A stretch of DNA of 64,000 nucleotides from Streptomyces sp. BHT-5-2 (GCF_019774615.1 NZ_CP081496.1:2232001-2296000); one strand, 5' to 3'; counted from the first letter of the stretch, positions 24,943 through 34,104 are shown. Notes: generated from the letters alone by a model not told the origin. Translations and numbers: made by a program.

Positions 24943-25701
24943 TCACACGTGCGGGAACAGGGCCAGGAAGGGATCCGCGGCCGCCTGCAGCCCCCGGCTG
25001 AACGGTGCGTCGAAGTCCCAGACCAGGAACAGCAGAAAGGCGATCAGCGCGCTGAACACGCCGGCCATCAGCATCTCCCGCCCCGAACGCCGGATCTGGA
25101 GGGTGTACATCACCCCGATGGAGATCACGCCCCCGATGATCAGCCCGAACCACACCACCCCCGGAAGCGTGGAATCCGCCGCGTCGGAACGGGCCATCCG
25201 GGCGCTGTCCGCGGCCGCGACCTGGTCGACGAGCGGTTGGTAGGACTCCCGCTCGTAGTCGTCCCGCGGGTGGTAGCCCATGACGTCGGTACGGACCTTC
25301 GCCAGCAGGTCGGCGCCCCGCTGGGTCAGTTCCCCGCGCTCGGCCATCACCGGCCACTCCTTGTGGACGACATAGCCGACGTAGGACTCGACGTCCTTGC
25401 GGATGGTGTCCCGTACGGGCGCCGGCCAGACCTGGACCCGCGCGCTGACCTCGTGCAGCGCCTGCGCCTCGGTCCGCACGGTGTCCTCGGCGCCGCTCCG
25501 GGCCTCCCAGACACCGGCGATGGCCAGGCCCAGCACGATCGCGTACACCACCCCCACCATCATCGTGAGGTACTCGATCACGTCAGGCGTCTCGGAGGGG
25601 TCGTCGTCCTCGCCGATCCGGCGCTCCTTGAGGACGGTGATGGTCAGGACGACGCCGCAGACCGCGGCCATGGCGATGGTCAGCACCAGCCATTGCGACA
25701 T
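24943..25701 (-). CDS. DUF4239-family membrane protein
   Basis: This 252-residue protein has two N-terminal transmembrane helices (LVLTIAMAAVCGVVLTITVL and YLTMMVGVVYAIVLGLAIAGV), a helical cytoplasmic or external middle (about 65-175) rich in charged residues, and two C-terminal helices (VVWFGLIIGGVISIGVMYTL and MLMAGVFSALIAFLLFLVWD). This layout and the EYLTMMVGVVYAIVLGLA stretch are typical of DUF4239, which has a bestrophin-like arrangement. Function is unknown. AGGAGGT five bases before ATG 25701 fixes the start. The gene upstream on the same strand ends nine bases away, so the two form an operon. Confidence 0.85.
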   Translation of the reverse strand: MSQWLVLTIAMAAVCGVVLTITVLKERRIGEDDDPSETPDVIEYLTMMVGVVYAIVLGLAIAGVWEARSGAEDTVRTEAQALHEVSARVQVWPAPVRDTIRKDVESYVGYVVHKEWPVMAERGELTQRGADLLAKVRTDVMGYHPRDDYERESYQPLVDQVAAADSARMARSDAADSTLPGVVWFGLIIGGVISIGVMYTLQIRRSGREMLMAGVFSALIAFLLFLVWDFDAPFSRGLQAAADPFLALFPHV

Positions 25702-25710
25702 GGAGACCTC

Positions 25711-26361
25711 CTACGAGGAACCGCGCCCGGCGGAGCGGGACGCGGAGCGCGAACGGGGACGGAGCGCGACGCAGGCCAGCACGGCGGGGGTGGTGACCAG
25801 CAGGGTCCTGGTCACCACGGAGCGCGTGTGGGGCGGTTTGGCGCGGGTCGGCGTGTAGCCGAGCGGACGGGTGGGGGCCGGGGCCGCCAGGTGCTGCACG
25901 GCCGGTGGCGGCGGCGGTGCCGGTGGCGGTGGCGTGCGGCGGACCGGCGGGGCGGGCCGGGGCGCGGGTGCGGGGGCGGCCGGGGTGGCGCGCGGGTGGG
26001 GGCTCGGTGGCGGCGCGGCCGGTGCGGGCGGTGGGGCCGGCGGCGAGGGGCGGGGCGGGGGAGTGGGCTTCGGGGTGGGCGTGGGCCGGGTGCAGGGGAT
26101 GTGCCAGCCCGGCGGCACGGGGAAGTCGGTGGGCAGGTGGACGGGGGGCGCGGTGCCGGCGTAGGCGCAGTTGTCGCCGGCCGGCCGCGGGAGCGCTCCG
26201 GCGCGGGCGGCGGCCGACGGGGGCGTGAGCAGGGCCAGGGCGGCCGCGAGCGTCGACGCCGCGGCCAGCGCCAGCGCCGCGGCGCGGACCAGGGTGGCGA
26301 ACGGGGGCCGGGCCCGGTGCGGGGCCGGGACCGTTCGGTCGGATTCGTGTATCTCGCGCAC
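25711..26361 (-). CDS. Proline-rich membrane-anchored protein, unknown function
   Basis: This 216-residue protein has an N-terminal hydrophobic segment (VRAAALALAAASTLAAALALL) that is a signal peptide or anchor, a conserved-looking core with two cysteines (GDNCAYAGTAPPV and PPGWHIPCT), a long Pro-rich stretch (repeats of PAPPP and PTPKPT type), and a C-terminal hydrophobic helix (TLLVTTPAVLACVAL). It is probably exported, with the Pro-rich region spanning the wall. GTG 26361 gives a complete signal peptide; no good ribosome site is seen, so the start is moderately uncertain. It lies directly upstream of the DUF4239 gene in the same operon. Confidence 0.75.
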   Translation of the reverse strand: MREIHESDRTVPAPHRARPPFATLVRAAALALAAASTLAAALALLTPPSAAARAGALPRPAGDNCAYAGTAPPVHLPTDFPVPPGWHIPCTRPTPTPKPTPPPRPSPPAPPPAPAAPPPSPHPRATPAAPAPAPRPAPPVRRTPPPPAPPPPPAVQHLAAPAPTRPLGYTPTRAKPPHTRSVVTRTLLVTTPAVLACVALRPRSRSASRSAGRGSS

Positions 26362-26617
26362 GGCGGGAAGCTTGCGCAGCCCCCGGGCCGCGCAGCCGCT
26401 GTTCGACGGCGATTCGCCCGAACGGGGGAAGTGCGCGACAGGGCGTCCGGGCGGCTTCCGGAAGCCCGCTGCATCGGGGGCACAGTTGAGCGTCAACCTG
26501 CTGACGCCGTACGGGACTTCCGTGACCAGGACGATTACCGGCCCGACCGGTGACCTGGGGCACAATTCCCGTTGAGAGACGAGAAGTTGATACAAGCGGC
26601 GGCGGGGCGGTACGGAC

Positions 26618-27919
26618 GTGTCGGTGGATTCGGCGAGCAAAGTGGCCGGAAGGAGCGAGCCGAGGGGTGGCGGGGCGCCCGGTGACGGCGGCGCGTGCCG
26701 CTGCGGCCGGTGCCCGCACGGGGCCCGCGAGGGGCACCGGCAGGCGCTCACCGCGTTCGTCGCGCTCCGTGAGGAGTTCGCCGCCGGGCGCGGAGTGCCG
26801 GCCGGTCTGGCGCATTCCGCAGGCGCCGCCCGGCAGTGGGTGTCGGACGAACTGACGCTGTCCGCACGGCTGCTGGCCGAGCGCGGCGCCGCCGAGAGCG
26901 CCTCCTGGCCGGCGGCCGCCCGCCGGCACACGGTGGTGGCGGTGTGGGCCTTGGTGCTGGCGCTGCTGCTGGGGCAGGCGTTGACCGCCGTCGGATCCGG
27001 CTGGACGGCCGGCCGCACGGCCACGCTGGCCGCGGCCGCCGTTCTCGCCGTCGGGGCGACGGCGGCGTCCTGGCTCCACCGCGAACAGGGCGGCGCACTG
27101 GCCCCGTTGGTCGGCGAGGACCGCCGGCTGTCCACCTCCCGCGCGGTCGCCGCGGCCTGGGTGGCGGCGGTGCTCTACGCCGTGCTGACGCTCGCCGTCC
27201 ACCTGGCGGTGGTGCCCGCCCCGGACGCCCGGCAGCGGCTGCTCTCCGGGCTCGGGCTGCTCGCCTCGGGGGGACTGCTGGCCATACTGGCCATCGGCTG
27301 TGCGGTGGCGGTGCTGGCCTACGGGATGACGGCCGGGCGCGTCCGCTCCGGGCGGGTGCAGAAGATTCCGGCGGACCGCCCCCGGGCCGCCGACCTGCTG
27401 GCGGACGACGCGGGCCGCGGCAGCTTCACCGACGCGCAGTATGTGCTGGTGAACGCCGCGGTGCTGGCGTTCGCGCTGGTGCGGCTGGCCGCCGACCCGG
27501 CCCGACTGCCCGCGCTCCCCTGGGTGCTGGTCGTCCTGGCGGGGCTCTCCGGGGTGACGTATCTGGCGGGCAAGGCCGTCGCCGGGGGCCGGCCGGTGAT
27601 CCTCTCCGTCGTTCGCTCGCGGGAGTTGGGCGATCTCGCCGCGCCGATCCGCACCGGTGACGACATCGAGATCCGCGGCGCCGGCTTCGTGCCGCCCGGC
27701 GCGGGCACCCCGGACGGGCTGGCCCGTACGGTCGTCCGGATCGGCGGGGTGCATGTGCCCGTGCCGCTCGTGCCGGTGCCCGGGGGCTTCGCCAACCCGA
27801 CGGACGGGGTGCTGACCGTGCCGGTGCCGGTCGATGTGGAGCCGGGGCCCGTGGACGTCCGGGTGATCACGGCGGCCGGGGCGGAGACGCGGGCCTACCG
27901 CATCGAGGTCCAGGACTGA
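26618..27919 (+). CDS. Multi-pass membrane protein with a C-terminal IPT-like domain
   Basis: This 433-residue protein starts with a soluble Cys-containing segment (ACRCGRCPHG, near residue 27-36), which could bind a metal, followed by about six transmembrane helices (from TVVAVWALVLALLLGQAL to LPWVLVVLAGLSGVTYLAG). The C-terminal approximately 110 residues resemble an IPT/TIG-type beta domain (GDDIEIRGAGFVPPG, VVRIGGVHVPVPLVP). Function unknown. GTG 26618 was used; a G-rich site lies about 7-12 bases before it. The neighbouring genes are divergent on the left and codirectional (DoxX, 278 bp away) on the right. Confidence 0.78.
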   Translation: MSVDSASKVAGRSEPRGGGAPGDGGACRCGRCPHGAREGHRQALTAFVALREEFAAGRGVPAGLAHSAGAARQWVSDELTLSARLLAERGAAESASWPAAARRHTVVAVWALVLALLLGQALTAVGSGWTAGRTATLAAAAVLAVGATAASWLHREQGGALAPLVGEDRRLSTSRAVAAAWVAAVLYAVLTLAVHLAVVPAPDARQRLLSGLGLLASGGLLAILAIGCAVAVLAYGMTAGRVRSGRVQKIPADRPRAADLLADDAGRGSFTDAQYVLVNAAVLAFALVRLAADPARLPALPWVLVVLAGLSGVTYLAGKAVAGGRPVILSVVRSRELGDLAAPIRTGDDIEIRGAGFVPPGAGTPDGLARTVVRIGGVHVPVPLVPVPGGFANPTDGVLTVPVPVDVEPGPVDVRVITAAGAETRAYRIEVQD

Positions 27920-28197
27920 TCCAGGTCCAGGACCGACGGAGCCGGAGGGCTACGGGCGCGCGTGGTCCGTGCGGGGCGTGCCGACCGTACGGGGCGGGTG
28001 GTCCGTGCGGGGCGGGCGTCGGGGGGCCTCGTGGCGGCCGGTAGGGCGTGCGGCGGTTCCGTGGGGGCGGGGGAGGTGTTGGAGGGGGCGCAGGTGGCGT
28101 GGGAGGGAATCCCGCGCGTCCATGCGTACGTATCTCGCCAAGCCGTGCGGGCACCGGCACAATCGTCTGCCCCGGTGGCAACGGAGAGGCGGACGCC

Positions 28198-28731
28198 ATG
28201 GCTCACGCACACCGCACACATCCCGTCGACGTCGGTGAGGCCCGAACCGGCGGACTCCGCGGCGGCCCGGGGCGGTTGGCGCTGCTCCCGCTGCGGATCT
28301 TCCTGGGGGCCACCTTCCTCTACGCGGGGCTCCAGAAGCTGACCGACCCGGCGTTCCTGGCCGCCGGCGGGAAGGGATCGCTCGGCGCGCTGCTGGGGCA
28401 GGTGCACGGCAGCGCCGCGCTGCCGCAGCTGGTGGAGCTGGCGCAACGCAGCCCGGTGGCCTTCGGCTATGCGGTCGCCGGCGGCGAGGTGCTGGTCGGC
28501 ATCGGGACGCTGCTGGGGCTGCTGGGACGGCTGGCGGCCCTCGGCGGCGCGCTGATCTCGCTGACGCTGTGGCTCACCGTGAGCTGGCCCGCCACTCCCT
28601 ACTACTACGGCAACGACCTCGCCTACCTGATGGCCTGGACACCGCTGGTGCTGGCCGGCGCGCCGGGATTCTCGCTGGACGCGGCGCTGGCCAACCGCCG
28701 CCGGCGGCACGGCACCCGGCTCTACGGCTGA
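28198..28731 (+). CDS. DoxX-family membrane protein
   Basis: This 177-residue protein with four transmembrane helices fits the DoxX family: LLPLRIFLGATFLYAGLQKLTDPAFL at the N-terminus, then FGYAVAGGEVLVGIGTLLGLL, and the pair near WLTVSWPATPYYYGNDLAYLMAWTPLVLAG. DoxX-type proteins are small membrane subunits or redox-related partners; in mycobacteria one works with superoxide dismutase and a thiosulfate-linked system. Nothing in the neighbourhood identifies a partner here. ATG 28198 has GGAGAGG about nine bases upstream. Confidence 0.85.
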   Translation: MAHAHRTHPVDVGEARTGGLRGGPGRLALLPLRIFLGATFLYAGLQKLTDPAFLAAGGKGSLGALLGQVHGSAALPQLVELAQRSPVAFGYAVAGGEVLVGIGTLLGLLGRLAALGGALISLTLWLTVSWPATPYYYGNDLAYLMAWTPLVLAGAPGFSLDAALANRRRRHGTRLYG

Positions 28732-28778
28732 CGGGGGCGAGCCCCGCGCGCAGGGCCGCCGGGCGTGCGGGGCGGCGG

Positions 28779-29003
28779 TCATGACGGCTGCCGGGGCGGG
28801 GCGTCCCGCTGGTGGTGGCGGCGGACGGTGGCCCACACGGCGGTGGTGATCCCGGCGAGCAGCAGGCCGGCGGGGAGGGCGAAGAACAGCCAGGGGCCGG
28901 GGGCGTGCCAGAGGCCGAGGGCGTCGAGGCCGTAGCCGGCGCCGACGACGAGGGCGGCGACACCGGCGATCAGCCGGCCGGGCTCGAAGGGATGGCGCTT
29001 CAC
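28779..29003 (-). CDS. Small membrane protein translationally coupled to PspC gene
   Basis: This 74-residue protein has two hydrophobic helices (LIAGVAALVVGAGYGLDALGL and WLFFALPAGLLLAGITTAVW) joined by a short loop, then a charged tail. GTG 29003 overlaps the stop of the PspC gene by four bases (GTGA), so the two are made together. It resembles small hypothetical proteins that follow PspC genes in Streptomyces. Function unknown. Confidence 0.82.
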   Translation of the reverse strand: MKRHPFEPGRLIAGVAALVVGAGYGLDALGLWHAPGPWLFFALPAGLLLAGITTAVWATVRRHHQRDAPPRQPS

Positions 29004-30430
29004 TGGGGGGCTCCCTGCGGGGTCGAGGCCGGAGCCGGGGCCGAGGTCGCGGTGGACGGCGGGGCGGACGTGGCGCGTTCGACGGTGAGCTGACCGGCGC
29101 CGACCTTGAGGTCGAGCTCCACCGCACCGCGCGGCTTCTCGCCCTTCTTGAGGCCCTCGGCGGGCAGGGTGACCTGCCGTTCGCGGTGGCCGGCGACGAT
29201 CTCCACGTCGTTCGCCGCGTCGCCCGGCAGCTGGATGTCGCCGACGCCCAGCCGGAGGCGGAGCATTGCGGTGGTGCCCTGCGGCAGCGTCACCACGAGC
29301 CGCCCGGCGCCGACTTCCGCGCTGCTGCGGACCGTCGTGCCGGGCTTCGGTGCGAGTTGGCCGAGATCGAGCCGGCCCTCGCCGGAGCCGACCGCGTAGT
29401 GCGGCTGGACGGCGGCGACGGTGGTCGGGGACCAGGTGCGCTTCTGCCAGTCGGCGGTGATGTTGGTGGGCAGCGCCATCGCGCCGGCCAGCAGCGCGGC
29501 CGTCAACACCGCCATGAAGACCGTGCCGCCGCCGGTGCGGCCCAGCCAGGCGCTCAGCACCAGGCCCAGCCCGAAGACGACCAGCGCGGCGGCCAGGCCC
29601 GCCTGGAGGGACTGGGCCAGCGCGGCGTGCCGGGTGACGGTGAGGCCGGCACCGGCGCCGGCCACGACGGCCAGCAGGAACGTGCGGCCGCCGATCCCCC
29701 GAACGGCGGCGCGGGCGGGCCGGGGCGGGGCGGCGACGGTGCGCGGCGCGGCCGCGGGGCCGGGCCCCGGGGACCAACTGCCGCGCGGACGGGGGCCGTC
29801 CGACACACCGTGGGCGAAGTCGTAGTTGATCTCCAGCCGGGTGTCCTCCGGGCCCCAGAGATAGCCCCGGCGCAGCAGTGGCTCGGTGCGCGGATCGCGC
29901 CACCAGGAAGGGCTGTTGGGCGCCGGGGGCGCGGTGGCCTCGGGCGGCGCGTCGGCGACCGCCTGTGCCGTGGCGGCGTCCACCGAACCGGGCCCCTCGG
30001 TCTGTGCGCGGCGGCGCCGGCGCGACCAGTAGGCGGCGCCGGCCACGGCCAGCGTCACCATGATCGCGAAGGACATCATGCTGCCCTTGCCGAGCGTGGT
30101 CAGGAACAGCGCACAGCCGGCCAGCGCGCACAGCAGGGCCGTCAGCGCCGAGCCCTCGACGCGGCCGGAGAGCAGCCGGCGGGCCTCGTTCTCCTCCTCG
30201 CCGTCGAGGGGGACGAGCAGCCAGGCGAAGCCGTAGAAGATCAGGCCGAGGCCGCCGATGGACAGCACGGCGAGCACGACCCGGAAGAGCACCGGATCGA
30301 CGTCCCACTGCCGGCCCAGGCCGCCGCACACGCCCGCGACGACCTTGTGCCGCCGGCTGCGGCGCAGCGGGGCGGGCGGCGGCGCGGGGTCGGAGGCCGC
30401 CGGCTCCGCGGCGGTGGGTGCATCGTTCAT
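29000..30430 (-). CDS. PspC-domain membrane protein
   Basis: This 476-residue protein begins with a PspC domain (HKVVAGVCGGLGRQWDVDPVLFRVVLAVLSIGG, about residues 28-62, then FYGFAWLLVPLDGEEE), followed by two transmembrane helices, a disordered linker, a second group of about four helices, and a C-terminal extracytoplasmic beta-rich part (VGAGRLVVTLPQGTTAMLRLRLGVGDI) like the LiaF/toast-rack fold. PspC proteins link envelope stress to two-component systems, and a PspC-containing histidine kinase lies 2.4 kb away on the other strand with its response regulator. Both loci share TCAGGG boxes in their upstream regions. ATG 30430 is the natural start, but no clear ribosome site is seen. Confidence 0.88.
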   Translation of the reverse strand: MNDAPTAAEPAASDPAPPPAPLRRSRRHKVVAGVCGGLGRQWDVDPVLFRVVLAVLSIGGLGLIFYGFAWLLVPLDGEEENEARRLLSGRVEGSALTALLCALAGCALFLTTLGKGSMMSFAIMVTLAVAGAAYWSRRRRRAQTEGPGSVDAATAQAVADAPPEATAPPAPNSPSWWRDPRTEPLLRRGYLWGPEDTRLEINYDFAHGVSDGPRPRGSWSPGPGPAAAPRTVAAPPRPARAAVRGIGGRTFLLAVVAGAGAGLTVTRHAALAQSLQAGLAAALVVFGLGLVLSAWLGRTGGGTVFMAVLTAALLAGAMALPTNITADWQKRTWSPTTVAAVQPHYAVGSGEGRLDLGQLAPKPGTTVRSSAEVGAGRLVVTLPQGTTAMLRLRLGVGDIQLPGDAANDVEIVAGHRERQVTLPAEGLKKGEKPRGAVELDLKVGAGQLTVERATSAPPSTATSAPAPASTPQGAPQ

Positions 30431-30823
30431 GGAGCCATGGTGACAAGCGCGGCGGCGTTCGCGGTATCGGTGAAAACCCTGGCCGATCCCTGATTTCCCC
30501 CGAGGCGACCCTGACGCGTCCCCGACGCCTCCCCTGGGGCGTGGCCGGGTCGCCGTGCCTGCCGGGCGTCACGGGCGGACGCCGGGACCGGCGTCGGGAC
30601 CGACGTCACGGTCCCGCGCGGAGGGCGGTCACCGCGGCGGGAGGGGCGGCGCCGGGCGGGAGGCGGCGGCGGTAGCATTTGCCGCGCAGGGGCCGCGCAC
30701 GCCCCGCGGGCCGTGGCCCGCACAGGAAAAAGACACGTCGCGGCGGTGGCCGGAGGTCTGTTTCGGCCTGCCGAAGACTATCGTTGCGCCCTGAATACGT
30801 ACGGGTTTCCGGAGGGGCGTGCG
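30431..30823. other. 393-bp divergent intergenic region
   Basis: No gene. It holds the promoters of the PspC gene (left) and the kinase (right) and the TCAGGG boxes listed at 30488-30514. The kinase side contains GGAGGGG eight bases before its GTG. Confidence 0.55.
30488..30514 (-). promoter_or_regulatory. Two TCAGGG boxes upstream of the PspC gene
   Basis: Read on the minus strand, TCAGGG occurs at 30514-30509 and 30493-30488, two helical turns (21 bp) apart, about 60-85 bases upstream of the PspC ATG. The same box occurs three times in front of the PspC-type histidine kinase gene (32721-32748), so these may be sites for its response regulator. Confidence 0.45.
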
Positions 30824-32692
30824 GTGGCGGAAGCGGCGTCGGTGGATGAGGGGCGACTGGTCGCCGGGCGATATCGCCTGGTCGAGCGGATAGGCCAAGG
30901 CGGAATGGGCACCGTCTGGCGGGCCCGGGACGAGCTCCTCGGGCGCCAGGTGGCGGTCAAGCGCCTGCATGTCTCACCCCAGTTGGACGCGGACGAACTC
31001 GCCACCCGCCACGCCCGCACCACCCGGGAGGCGCAGGCCGCCGCGCGGATCAACCACCCCAACGTCGTCGGCGTGCACGACGTCGTGGACGACGAGGGCT
31101 CGCCGTGCATCGTCATGGAGTACGTCCCCTCCTCGACGCTCGGCGACGCCATCAAGGAGGCGGCCCGGTCCGGCACTTACCTCACGCCCCGGGAGGCCGC
31201 CCGGATCGGCCGCGGCATGATCGCCGCGCTGCGCGCCGCGCACTCCGCCGGTGTGCTGCACCGCGACGTCAAGCCGGGCAACGTCCTCCTCGGCGAGGAC
31301 GGCCGGGTGGTCCTCACCGACTTCGGGATCGCCGTCGCCACCGGCACCACCACCCTCACCAAGACCGGCGAACTCGTCGGCTCCATCGACTACCTGGCGC
31401 CCGAGCGGGTCAAGGGCTCGACGCCGGGCCCCGCTTCGGACCTGTGGGCGCTGGGCGCGACGCTCTATCAGGCGGTCGAGGGGAAGCCTCCGTTCCGCAA
31501 GAACACCGCGGTGGAGACGGCCTACGCGATCGCCGTCGACCCGCTGGAGGCGCCGCGCAACGCCGGCCAGCTCGGCGCACTGATCGAGGCGCTGCTCGCC
31601 AAGGAGCCGGGCGACCGGCCCACCGCCGAGGTCGTCGAGCAGGCGTTGCGGGCCGCCGAGGCCGAGGCGGAAACCGCGCTGATGGGCTGGCCCACGCTGG
31701 CGTTGGGCACCGTCGGCCGTGGCCGGACCGCGACGGGCGAGCCGTCCGACGCCCTCACCCACCCCGTGACGCAGACCTCCGTCCCGGTGGCCGACGAGAG
31801 CGGCACCGGTACCGGAGAACGCACGGACACCGGCGCGCCCACGGGGAGCACCGCCGGCACCGCCACCACGGGGACGGCCGCCGTCGCCGCCTCCGGCACG
31901 CACCACCACCCCGCCGGCACCACCACCGATGCGCACCGCCCCGCCGGCACCGCGGACGCCGAGGCCACCGGCCCGGTGGCACTGGCTGCCGGCAGGACCA
32001 CCGGGCCGCTCGCCGGCGCCCGCACGGACGTGGTGACGAACGGCCCGGCCCCGCGCAGACGCCGCGGCCGGGTAGTGGCCTGGGCCGTCGCGGGCGTCCT
32101 GATCGCCGGAGGCGGCGGGGGCGCCGCCTGGTACCTCAACCACCGCGACGACGGTTCCGCGTCCGGCAACGACGCCGGCAAGAGCACCCCCGTCCTGCCC
32201 GGCGCGCCCCACGTCGGCGTGAGCCCGCCGCCGCCCACCCCGAAGGGTTACCGCCGGGTCACGGAGAAGAGCATCGCGGCGTCCTTCCCCGTGCCGTCCG
32301 GGTGGCGGCGGGAGGTCAAGGACGGCGGCCGGCAGATCGTCTACACCTCGGACGCCGAGCTTGCCCAACTCACGGTCAGCGGCCTGGACTTCTCCTCGGC
32401 GGACCAGGTCGAGCACTTCAAGAGCGTCGAATCGGACCTCAAGGTCCAGTACCCCGGCTACAAGCGGCTCCGCCTCCAGGACACCATCTACCAGGGCGAC
32501 CCGGCCGCCATCTGGGAGTTCACCTTCCCGGGCCGGGCCCGCGAGTACCGCGGCATCGACCTCGGCTTCGGCCGCGAGGGCGGCAAGGAGTACGCCGTCT
32601 ACGTCTCCGCGCCGTCCGCGAACTGGTCCAAGTTCGAGCCGGTCTTCGCGAACGTGAAGGACGGGTTCCGGAAGACCGCGCCGACGGGCTGA
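30824..32692 (+). CDS. Membrane Ser/Thr protein kinase (PknB type)
   Basis: This 622-residue kinase has a complete Hanks domain at about residues 15-275: IGQGGMGTVW, catalytic Lys in VAVKRL, LHRDVKPGNVLL, DFGIAVA, and the activation loop TTLTKTGELVGSIDYLAPE. A Thr/Ala/Gly-rich linker of about 130 residues precedes one transmembrane helix (about 416-436) and an extracellular domain of about 150 residues (GYRRVTEKSIAASFPVPSGW at its start), which is of the same type as in the kinase at 14317-16182. GTG 30824 follows GGAGG at eight bases; a longer frame from 30713 is not supported by codon use. It stands between the two PspC loci and may act in the same envelope-stress circuit. Confidence 0.94.
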   Translation: MAEAASVDEGRLVAGRYRLVERIGQGGMGTVWRARDELLGRQVAVKRLHVSPQLDADELATRHARTTREAQAAARINHPNVVGVHDVVDDEGSPCIVMEYVPSSTLGDAIKEAARSGTYLTPREAARIGRGMIAALRAAHSAGVLHRDVKPGNVLLGEDGRVVLTDFGIAVATGTTTLTKTGELVGSIDYLAPERVKGSTPGPASDLWALGATLYQAVEGKPPFRKNTAVETAYAIAVDPLEAPRNAGQLGALIEALLAKEPGDRPTAEVVEQALRAAEAEAETALMGWPTLALGTVGRGRTATGEPSDALTHPVTQTSVPVADESGTGTGERTDTGAPTGSTAGTATTGTAAVAASGTHHHPAGTTTDAHRPAGTADAEATGPVALAAGRTTGPLAGARTDVVTNGPAPRRRRGRVVAWAVAGVLIAGGGGGAAWYLNHRDDGSASGNDAGKSTPVLPGAPHVGVSPPPPTPKGYRRVTEKSIAASFPVPSGWRREVKDGGRQIVYTSDAELAQLTVSGLDFSSADQVEHFKSVESDLKVQYPGYKRLRLQDTIYQGDPAAIWEFTFPGRAREYRGIDLGFGREGGKEYAVYVSAPSANWSKFEPVFANVKDGFRKTAPTG

Positions 32693-32720
32693 GCGGCCCG
32701 CGGGAGAACCCCGGGGCGGG

Positions 32721-32748
32721 TCAGGGACGGTTCAGGGTCCGACCCTGA
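32721..32748 (+). promoter_or_regulatory. TCAGGG operator cluster upstream of the PspC histidine kinase
   Basis: TCAGGGAC (32721-32728) is followed 11 bp later by the perfect 17-bp palindrome TCAGGGTCCGACCCTGA (32732-32748). The cluster ends 36 bases before the kinase ATG. Boxes one helical turn apart suit a dimeric LuxR-type regulator, and the response regulator encoded downstream is the obvious candidate. Confidence 0.6.
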
Positions 32749-32784
32749 TGTCCCGGGCCCGGTCGGCGTGTGACGATCTGAGGC

Positions 32785-34104
32785 ATGACCACAGCGCCAC
32801 CCCGCGCCGAGACGATCTACGCCCCGGCGCCGGACCCCGACGACCCGCCCGTGCGCAAGCTCTACCGCAGCGCCGAGGGGCGGCTGCTCGGCGGCGTGGC
32901 ACGCGGTCTCGCCGGGCACCTCGGCCTCCCGGTCTCCTGGGTGCGGATCGTCTTCGTCGCGCTCTTCATGGCCGACGGCATGGGCGCCCTGCTCTACGCC
33001 GCCTTCTGGTTCTTCGTGCCACTGGGCGTCGGCGGCGTCGAGACCCGGCCGCCCGCACCCGGGGAGGACCGGCGGCGCCTGCTCGGCCGCAGGCCCGACA
33101 AGGGACAGGTCCTCGCGCTGGTCGCGCTCCTGGTGGGGGCGGCGATCGTGGCGTCCCGGTTCCAGCCGGGCCGGGCCAACGTCTATCTCTGGCCGGTGCT
33201 GCTGATCGGCGCCGGCGTCGCCCTGGTCTGGCGCCAGGCGGACAACTCCCGCCGCGCCCAGTGGCTGGAGCTCGGGCGCCGCAAGGGCCTGCTGCCGATG
33301 GTGCGCGGCGCGGCCGGGGTGCTCCTGGTCGGCGCCGGCGTCACCGGCATCGTCGTCCTCCAGGGCTCCGTGCAGAACCTCGGCTCGGTGCTGCAGGCCG
33401 CGCTCGCCGTCGTCGTCGGCATCGCCCTGCTGGCCGGCCCCTATCTCGTACGGATAACCCAGGACCTCTCCGAGGAGCGCCTGATGCGCATCCGCGCCCA
33501 GGAGCGCGCCGAGGTCGCCGCGCACGTCCACGACTCCGTCCTGCACACCCTCACCCTGATCCAGCGCAACGCCGACGATCCCAGGGAAGTGGCCCGGCTG
33601 GCCCGCGCCCAGGAGCGCGAGCTGCGCGCCTGGCTCTACAAACCCGAGGGCCGCGGCAAGGACGAGGACGAGGAACCGGCGACGGTGGCCGAGGCCGTGC
33701 GGGCGGCCGCCGCCGAGGTCGAGGACCACCACGGCGTCCCCATCGAGGTCGTGGTCGTCGGCGACTGCCCCCTGGACGAGGCGCTCGGGGCCCAGATGCA
33801 GGCCGCGCGCGAGGCGATGGTCAACGCCGCCAAGTACGGTGGCGAGGGCGGCGCCGTCCAGGTGTTCGCCGAGGTGGAGGGCCGCACGGTCTTCGTCTCG
33901 GTGCGCGACCACGGCCCCGGCTTCGACCTGGACGCGGTCCCCGCGGACCGGATGGGGGTACGGGAATCCATCATCGGCCGGATGGAGCGCAACGGCGGCA
34001 CCGCCCGGCTGCGCGCCGCGCCCGACGGCGGCACCGTCGTCGAGCTGGAGATGGAGCGCGCCGAGGACCGCGACCGCACCGGCGGGGAGGGGGCGCCGGA
34101 ATGA
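32785..34104 (+). CDS. PspC-domain sensor histidine kinase
   Basis: This 439-residue protein joins an N-terminal PspC domain (KLYRSAEGRLLGGVARGLAGHLGLPVSWVRIVFVALFM, about residues 25-62) to five or so transmembrane helices, a HisKA_3-like segment with the phospho-acceptor in AEVAAHVHDSVLHTLTLIQR, and a HATPase domain (AREAMVNAAKYGGEGG as N-box, VRDHGPGFDLDAVP as the D-box). It lacks any extracellular loop of size, so it probably senses the membrane state through PspC, as LiaS/VraS-like kinases do. ATG 32785 is the only good start. The response regulator gene follows within 120 bases. The upstream operator cluster suggests autoregulation. Confidence 0.93.
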   Translation: MTTAPPRAETIYAPAPDPDDPPVRKLYRSAEGRLLGGVARGLAGHLGLPVSWVRIVFVALFMADGMGALLYAAFWFFVPLGVGGVETRPPAPGEDRRRLLGRRPDKGQVLALVALLVGAAIVASRFQPGRANVYLWPVLLIGAGVALVWRQADNSRRAQWLELGRRKGLLPMVRGAAGVLLVGAGVTGIVVLQGSVQNLGSVLQAALAVVVGIALLAGPYLVRITQDLSEERLMRIRAQERAEVAAHVHDSVLHTLTLIQRNADDPREVARLARAQERELRAWLYKPEGRGKDEDEEPATVAEAVRAAAAEVEDHHGVPIEVVVVGDCPLDEALGAQMQAAREAMVNAAKYGGEGGAVQVFAEVEGRTVFVSVRDHGPGFDLDAVPADRMGVRESIIGRMERNGGTARLRAAPDGGTVVELEMERAEDRDRTGGEGAPE

